In this document: positions 58,005 to 64,000 of the stretch, one piece after another | Layout: every line of letters starts with the position of its first letter | Position numbering within the stretch: the first letter of the stretch is position 1 | Assembly: GCA_019636675.1 (NCBI GenBank) | Contig: JAHBXC010000002.1 | Span: 62,001-126,000, forward strand | Length of the DNA: 64,000 nt | Direction: 5' to 3' | Origin: Phycisphaeraceae bacterium | GTDB lineage: Bacteria > Planctomycetota > Phycisphaerae > Phycisphaerales > UBA1924 | Position numbers and translations under genes: made by a program | The notes under the pieces: model-generated | Told to the model about the DNA's origin: nothing | The model's database searches: none | Seen by the model: only the letters and a program-made list of their open reading frames with translations

Positions 58005-59764
58005 GGGAGAATCTCCGAGAGATCGGCGAGGGAGTCGACGACGCGCGACGCGCCGGATCGCAGGAGGGACGCGGCGGTGGGGGCGGGGTCGTCCTGCGGC
58101 GCCACGACGCCGATGGGGATGACGGTGCGACTCGCGCGCTTCGCGGCGCGGATGTCGTCGACGGTGTCTCCGACCATCCAGGCGCGCTCGACGCCGAGAC
58201 GCTGCGTCGCGAGGTCGAGGATCGCCGGGTCGGGCTTGCTTGGGCCGTCTTCCATGCAGACGACAACGGGGAAGAGCGGCGTCAGCCCGAAGCGGTCGAG
58301 GAATCGCTCTGCGTCGGCGCGTGGGCGCCCTGTGACGATCGCGAGGGGGACGCGCTCTGCGAGGGCGCGGAGGGTGTCGGCGCTCCCGATCAGTGCTTCG
58401 GTCTCGCGCAGGCCGGGTCGCTGCGGCGTTCCCTGATAGATTGCTTCGAATCGTTCGACGACTAGTTCGTAGGGGACATCGACGTCGCGAGAGGCGAGGA
58501 TCTCGTGGGTGACGCGCCAGTCGTTGTTGGCGTCGCCGCGGGCCTTGATGGCGGCGACATCGGCGGGCGTCGCTTCGACGCCGAAGGAGGCGCAGGTGGC
58601 GAGGATCGCGGCGCGGTACGAGCGGGAGACATCGGCGATGACGCCGTCCATGTCGAGGAGGAGCGCCTGGGGGGAGAGGGCGGCGGCGAGCGCGCGGGTG
58701 AGTCGGCGCAGGGCGTCGTCGCTGCCCGGGCAGGTGATGCGCAGCGCGTCGGTGAGGTCGCGCGAGCCGGGCCAGGCGCGCACGGCGATGCCTGCGGAGC
58801 GGAGCGCATCGCGGACCCACAGCGAGCGTGGCGTGCGCGCGAGGACGAAGTTGGCGTCGGACTCGAGGGCGTCGACGCGTAGCGACGCGAGTGCTTCGGT
58901 GATCGTGCGCCGTTCGAGTTTCACGAGCGCTGCGGCGGGGTGGTCTGTGGTGGTGATCGGGCGGTCGCGAAGGGCCGCGGACGCGGCGGCGACGCTCGGC
59001 GCGCTCACGCTGAACGGGTTGCCGGCGGCGCGGCACGCGCGGACGACGGGCGGGTTGGCGAGGAGAAACCCGACGCGGCACCCCGCCATGCCCCACGCCT
59101 TCGAGAGCGTGCGCACGATCGCGGTGTTGGGGAGCGTGAGCGCGTCGGGCGTGAAATCTCGCTCTCCGAACTCCGTGTAGGCGAGATCGAGGAGGAGCAG
59201 GGCGCCGACCTGTGCGCAGCGATCTGCGACGGCGCGGACATCGTCGAACGGGATCGACGATCCCGTCGGGTTGTTGGGCGTGACGAGGGCGACAAGGCCG
59301 GTGTCGTCGGTGATCGACGCCAGGAACGCGTCGGTCGGGAAGGGGCCGCGTTCCCAGCGGACGCCCACGACGCGCGCGCCGGCCTTGCGTGCGCTGATTG
59401 GGATCATCGAGAACCCGGGCGTGTGCGTGACGAGCGTGCGAGACTCGTCGAGCGTGGCGCGGCAGAGGCGGTCGATCGCGTCGTCGCCCCCGGCGGTCGC
59501 GAGGACGCGGTCTGCGTCGACGCCCAACTGGCGCGCGAGGAGCGATTCGAGTTCGGACGCGTCGGGGTAGCGGCGCAGCGCGTCGGCGTCGATGGTTCGG
59601 ATCGCGTCGAGGGCCGCGGTGTCGGAGGACGATCCCTCGTTGGCGTCGAGCCAGAGGTCGATGGGCTGGGGCGGGCGATCGACCTCGTAGGGCGAGATGG
59701 CGGCGATGCGCTCGAGGATGCGAGGTGGGGTCGCGGCGCGTGCTGTGGTGAGTGTGGTTGGCAT
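58001..59764 (-). CDS. hisC: Histidinol-phosphate aminotransferase fused to a HAD phosphatase
   Basis: A 587-residue two-domain protein. Residues 1 to about 365 are a PLP aminotransferase: LWLDANEGSSSD, YPDASELESLLARQLGV, VTPNNPTGSSIPF, LLLDLAYTEFG and the Schiff-base Lys in RTLSKAWGMAGCRVGF. Residues about 370-587 are a HAD hydrolase: nucleophile LLLDMDGVIADVSRSY, motif II AIVTGRPRADAERF, then MEDGPSKPDPAIL and MVGDTVDDIRAAKRA. The HAD part resembles the subfamily IA group around TIGR01548, members of which occur near histidine genes. I infer that it is the histidinol-phosphate phosphatase acting directly after HisC. hisG lies upstream, eight bases away. Confidence 0.93.
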   Translation of the reverse strand: MPTTLTTARAATPPRILERIAAISPYEVDRPPQPIDLWLDANEGSSSDTAALDAIRTIDADALRRYPDASELESLLARQLGVDADRVLATAGGDDAIDRLCRATLDESRTLVTHTPGFSMIPISARKAGARVVGVRWERGPFPTDAFLASITDDTGLVALVTPNNPTGSSIPFDDVRAVADRCAQVGALLLLDLAYTEFGERDFTPDALTLPNTAIVRTLSKAWGMAGCRVGFLLANPPVVRACRAAGNPFSVSAPSVAAASAALRDRPITTTDHPAAALVKLERRTITEALASLRVDALESDANFVLARTPRSLWVRDALRSAGIAVRAWPGSRDLTDALRITCPGSDDALRRLTRALAAALSPQALLLDMDGVIADVSRSYRAAILATCASFGVEATPADVAAIKARGDANNDWRVTHEILASRDVDVPYELVVERFEAIYQGTPQRPGLRETEALIGSADTLRALAERVPLAIVTGRPRADAERFLDRFGLTPLFPVVVCMEDGPSKPDPAILDLATQRLGVERAWMVGDTVDDIRAAKRASRTVIPIGVVAPQDDPAPTAASLLRSGASRVVDSLADLSEILP

Positions 59765-59772
59765 GGTCGCGC

Positions 59773-60660
59773 TCAGAGGACGATCTGGGAGGGCGGGGTG
59801 ACGACGATGTCGGTGCCGCCGCGGGCGCGGAGCTCGAGGATGATCCGGGGGAGGTTCTCGCGCGGGACGGCGGCCTTGACGGCGAAGCCGGCGCTGGCGT
59901 GGAGGGTCGAGATGGTGGGCTCGCGCATGCAGGGGAGTGCGGCGACGACGGCTTCGAGGCGGGCGGCGTCGACGTTCACTTCGAGCATGACGCGCCGGCG
60001 CGCTTCGAGCACGGAGCGCAGCAGCGTGGCGAGGTCTTCGATGCGCGCACGCCGGGCGGGGTCGTCCATCGCGTCGCGGCTGGCGTAGAGGCGCGTGGAG
60101 GAGATCATCAGTTCGTCGAGGATGACGAGCCCGTTGGCGACGAGGGTCGCGCCGGTGGCGGTGTTGTCGACGATGCAGTCGGCGTCGTCGGGCGGATAGA
60201 CCTCGGTGGCGCCGTAGCTGCGCAGGAAGCGTGCTTCGATGTCGCGCGATTCGATCCAGCGCTTCGTGAGGCGTGTGTATTCGCTGGCGACGACGAGGGG
60301 GCGCCCGGCGACGGTGGGCGGGAGTTCGCCGTCGACGAGCACGGTGGCGGGTGCGGCGGCGACGAGGCGGACTCGGTCGAGGCCTGTGTCGAGGATCTCG
60401 ACGACATCGACGCCGAGTTCGGCGACCCAGTCGGCGCCGGCGAAGCCGAGGTCGCGTGCTCCGGCGTGGAGCATCTCGACGACGCTCTGGGGTTTGAGGA
60501 CTTTCGCCTGGACGCCTTCGAGGGAGACGATGGGGCGGTAGTCGCGCGAGGTCATGGTGACGCGCACGCCTGCCTGGGCGAGGAGGGCGAGGACGTTGTC
60601 CTGCATGCGTCCCTTGGGGATCGCGAGGCGGAGCGTGGAGGTGTCTTGGGTGGGTGACAT
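59773..60660 (-). CDS. hisG: ATP phosphoribosyltransferase, long form
   Basis: A 295-residue HisG. LRLAIPKGRMQDNVLALLAQ, DLGFAGADWVAELGVDVVEI, VASEYTRLTKRW and DADCIVDNTATGATLVANGL, which carries the PRPP loop, form the catalytic part. The C-terminal about 75 residues (VMLEVNVDAARLEAVVAALP, TISTLHASAGFAVKAAV) are the ACT-like regulatory domain for histidine feedback, so it is the long, HisZ-independent form. First enzyme gene of the operon. No SD is seen before the ATG at 60660; translation may depend on the attenuator leader upstream. Confidence 0.95.
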   Translation of the reverse strand: MSPTQDTSTLRLAIPKGRMQDNVLALLAQAGVRVTMTSRDYRPIVSLEGVQAKVLKPQSVVEMLHAGARDLGFAGADWVAELGVDVVEILDTGLDRVRLVAAAPATVLVDGELPPTVAGRPLVVASEYTRLTKRWIESRDIEARFLRSYGATEVYPPDDADCIVDNTATGATLVANGLVILDELMISSTRLYASRDAMDDPARRARIEDLATLLRSVLEARRRVMLEVNVDAARLEAVVAALPCMREPTISTLHASAGFAVKAAVPRENLPRIILELRARGGTDIVVTPPSQIVL

Positions 60661-60758
60661 TCGGGAGGTCTCGCTTTGCGTGTGTGGTGCAAAGCCGGCC
60701 TCTCGGGCGGCGCGGTGTCCGGTCGTTCAGGGGGAAAGGGAGGTACCCCATGAACGAC

Positions 60759-60782
60759 AACGCCGGCCCGAGGGCCGGCGTT
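60759..60782 (-). terminator. Hairpin of the putative histidine attenuator
   Basis: AACGCCGGCCC and GGGCCGGCGTT form an 11-pair, almost loopless stem 27 bases after the leader stop and 98 bases before hisG. On the minus strand the following bases (GTCGTTCAT) are only modestly T-rich, so termination strength is uncertain. CGCCGGCC of its 5' arm can alternatively pair with GGCCGGCG in the leader (60833-60840), an antiterminator-like option. Confidence 0.55.
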
Positions 60783-60809
60783 GGTTGGTTCGTGCTCGCA
60801 GGTAGGGGT

Positions 60810-60896
60810 TCAGCCCCGCGCGTTCACGCCATCGCCGGCCGCATCGTGATGATGCAGATGGTGGCGGTGGGCGTGATTGGTCGGCGTGCGGGTCAT
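60810..60896 (-). CDS. hisL: Histidine operon leader peptide
   Basis: A 28-codon ORF from the ATG at 60896 to the TGA at 60810. It begins MTR, as E. coli HisL does, and contains [12 protein letters not shown]: seven His in ten residues (CAC or CAT). It lies on the same strand as hisG, 149 bases upstream, and is followed by a strong hairpin. Ribosome stalling at these His codons under histidine shortage would let the downstream RNA adopt a non-terminating fold. No SD is visible, but a -10-like box ends nine bases upstream, so the ORF may be leaderless. Chance occurrence of this His run in the correct place and strand is unlikely. Confidence 0.8.
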   Translation of the reverse strand: MTRTPTNHAHRHHLHHHDAAGDGVNARG

Positions 60897-60904
60897 TGGT
60901 GCTG

Positions 60905-60932
60905 AGACTATCCGGCGAGCGAACCCGGTCAA
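60905..60932 (-). promoter_or_regulatory. Possible promoter of the histidine operon
   Basis: On the minus strand TTGACC (60932-60927) and TAGTCT (60910-60905) are spaced by 16 bases. Transcription would start at about 60898, almost at the leader ATG (60896). Confidence 0.45.
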
Positions 60933-61092
60933 GGGAGTGGCGGAGTCGTGTTCGGAGGGGCGGAGTGCGCGGATTCAGCCGCACAAGCGTGGTCTTGCGG
61001 ACTGCCGGGTCCCGATCGGGGGGTGTAGAGTCTTCGGACGGGCGACGAGCCCACCCATCCCCCACGCCGCCGCGAGCGAGAAAGGCAGCCCT

Positions 61093-61380
61093 ATGGCACG
61101 CGCCACTGCGAGTCACATCCTGGTCAAGACGGAAGCCGAAGCCCTCGACCTGAAGAAGCAGGTTGAAGAACAGGGCGCTGACTTCGCGGCGTTGGCGAAG
61201 AAGCACTCGAAGTGTCCCTCGGGCAAGTCTGGCGGGAGTCTCGGGGAGTTCGGTCGAGGGGACATGGTTCCCGAGTTCGACCGTGTGGTGTTCGGCGACC
61301 TGGCGGTCGGCGCGGTGTCGGAGCCGGTCAAGACGCAGTTCGGGTATCACCTTGTGCGCGTGGATCGTCGGCTGGGCTGA
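61093..61380 (+). CDS. Single-domain parvulin (PpiC-type peptidyl-prolyl isomerase)
   Basis: A 95-residue rotamase. [59 protein letters not shown] and [11 protein letters not shown] cover the whole parvulin fold, with the active-site His pair (SHILV, GYHLV). There is no signal peptide, so it is the cytoplasmic Par10-like form. It accelerates prolyl cis-trans isomerisation. GAAAGG precedes the ATG at 61093; the longer open frame upstream crosses the histidine leader region and is rejected. Divergent from the his operon, with an 85-base gap before glgE. Confidence 0.92.
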   Translation: MARATASHILVKTEAEALDLKKQVEEQGADFAALAKKHSKCPSGKSGGSLGEFGRGDMVPEFDRVVFGDLAVGAVSEPVKTQFGYHLVRVDRRLG

Positions 61381-61465
61381 GCGCCGAGCGGGCCGCGTCG
61401 TGTTCCGGCGCGCGCTGTTGTGAAAGGTTCTCGGTCCTCCCTCATGACGGGAGCGATGACTGCCG

Positions 61466-63594
<2,129 letters not shown>

Positions 63595-63598
<4 letters not shown>

Positions 63599-64000
63599 AC
63601 CACCCCGACGCCATCGCATCCGCCCCCGCCGTTCGAACGACCACCGCCATGCCCACGACCAAGCCCGCCGCGCCGGCCTCGACGCTCGACACCGACCCGC
63701 TCTGGTACAAGAGCGCGATCATCTACGAAGCGCACATCCGCGCGTTCCACGACAGCAACGGCGACGGCATCGGCGACTTCCCCGGGCTGACGCAGAAGCT
63801 GGACTACCTCCAGGACCTGGGCGTGACGGCGATCTGGCTGCTGCCCTTTTACCCCTCGCCCCTGCGCGACGACGGGTACGACATCGCTGACTACACCTCG
63901 ATCAACCCCTCGTACGGCACGCTCGAGGATTTCAAGGCCTTCGTGAAGGAGGCGCACGCGCGCAATATCCGGGTCATCACGGAACTGGTGTTGAACCACA
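63595..64000 (+). CDS. treS: Trehalose synthase, 5' part only
   Basis: The reading frame from the GTG at 63595 (overlapping the glgE stop) runs open to the window edge. After a low-complexity N-terminus it reads [59 protein letters not shown] and VITELVLNH, the start of a TreS (GH13_16) barrel with the first conserved GH13 region. TreS interconverts trehalose and maltose. The ATG at 63649 is an alternative start. The gene is cut at 64000, so a fused maltokinase domain cannot be judged. Confidence 0.9.

Larger units (their letters stand above)
60661..61092. other. Divergent intergenic region carrying the histidine leader
   Basis: Between hisG (minus) and the parvulin gene (plus). It holds the leader ORF (60810-60896), a strong hairpin (60759-60782), a possible minus-strand promoter (60905-60932) and a second small hairpin at the hisG start (GCTTTGC/GCAAAGC, about 60674-60696). 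The plus-strand side shows only TAGAGT at 61026 as a candidate -10 box. Confidence 0.6.

Noticed and set aside
60674..60696. Second hairpin GCTTTGC/GCAAAGC at the hisG start as the attenuator terminator
   Set aside because: The loop is nine bases, no T-run follows on the minus strand and it ends only about 14 bases from the hisG ATG; more likely incidental or translational.
60750..60905. A plus-strand 51-codon ORF starting MNDNAGPRAG with an SD-like AGGGAGGT upstream
   Set aside because: It runs antisense across the histidine hairpin and leader ORF; its start codons are formed by the stem itself and its product has no recognisable feature. The minus-strand leader explains the sequence better.

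Overview
The window is a GC-rich (roughly 68% by eye), densely packed bacterial chromosome segment. It most resembles a planctomycete, probably of the Phycisphaerae. The evidence is an exosortase with many short secreted proteins ending in an [I/V]P[T/A]P - hydrophobic helix - poly-Arg tail, a dockerin-type calcium repeat in a secreted protein, and intact muropeptide recycling. This placement is inferred from gene content; no marker gene such as rRNA is present. I saw no tRNA, rRNA, CRISPR array, insertion sequence or phage gene.

Region 1 (about 0.57-31 kb) is one long, almost gapless plus-strand locus for an exported, heavily decorated polysaccharide. It opens with a specialised NusG/RfaH-type factor and a 500-base leader. 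A secreted dockerin/beta-helix protein follows, then polysaccharide pyruvyl transferase, Wzx-type flippase, acetyltransferase, two sulfotransferases, an FrhB/FdhB-like iron-sulfur protein, a Wzy-type polymerase, two GT2 glycosyltransferases, a NodB deacetylase, a FemX-like aminoacyl transferase, an Alg14/Alg13-type split glycosyltransferase, a nucleotide-sugar dehydrogenase, a methyltransferase and an RmlC-like cupin. The locus ends with an exosortase unit: exosortase, EpsI, a Wzc-like kinase, a sugar transferase with an unusual N-terminal domain, a 1417-residue TPR protein and RmlA.

Region 2 (31-43 kb) holds the likely cargo of that exosortase. Nine consecutive plus-strand genes, each with its own Shine-Dalgarno sequence and nearly all with a strong intrinsic terminator, encode secreted proteins with C-terminal sorting tails. 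Six belong to one paralogous family, two to a second (DUF4114-like), and one stands alone. A tenth lies on the minus strand at 41.9-42.8 kb, behind rmlB and rmlD. Several array genes have a hairpin just upstream of the ribosome binding site; two of these hairpins share sequence and have different but complementary outer stems.

Region 3 (43-53 kb) contains a C45-type N-terminal nucleophile hydrolase, an MsbA-like ABC exporter, a compact muropeptide-recycling operon (anmK, murQ, SSS symporter, nagZ), dinB convergent with and overlapping nagZ, and an orphan membrane-anchored protein.

Region 4 (52.7-60.9 kb, minus strand) is a compressed histidine operon: hisG, hisC-HAD fusion, hisB, hisH, hisF, hisA-hisI-hisE triple fusion, hisD and a CPBP membrane protease. 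These seven his ORFs can cover the whole pathway if the HAD domain is the histidinol-phosphate phosphatase. Upstream of hisG lies an unannotated 28-codon leader ORF (60810-60896) with seven histidines in ten residues, followed by a GC-rich hairpin. This is the layout of a histidine attenuator and is the most interesting regulatory find in the window.

Region 5 (61.1-64 kb) has a single-domain parvulin, then glgE and the start of treS, the trehalose-to-alpha-glucan pathway, cut by the window edge.
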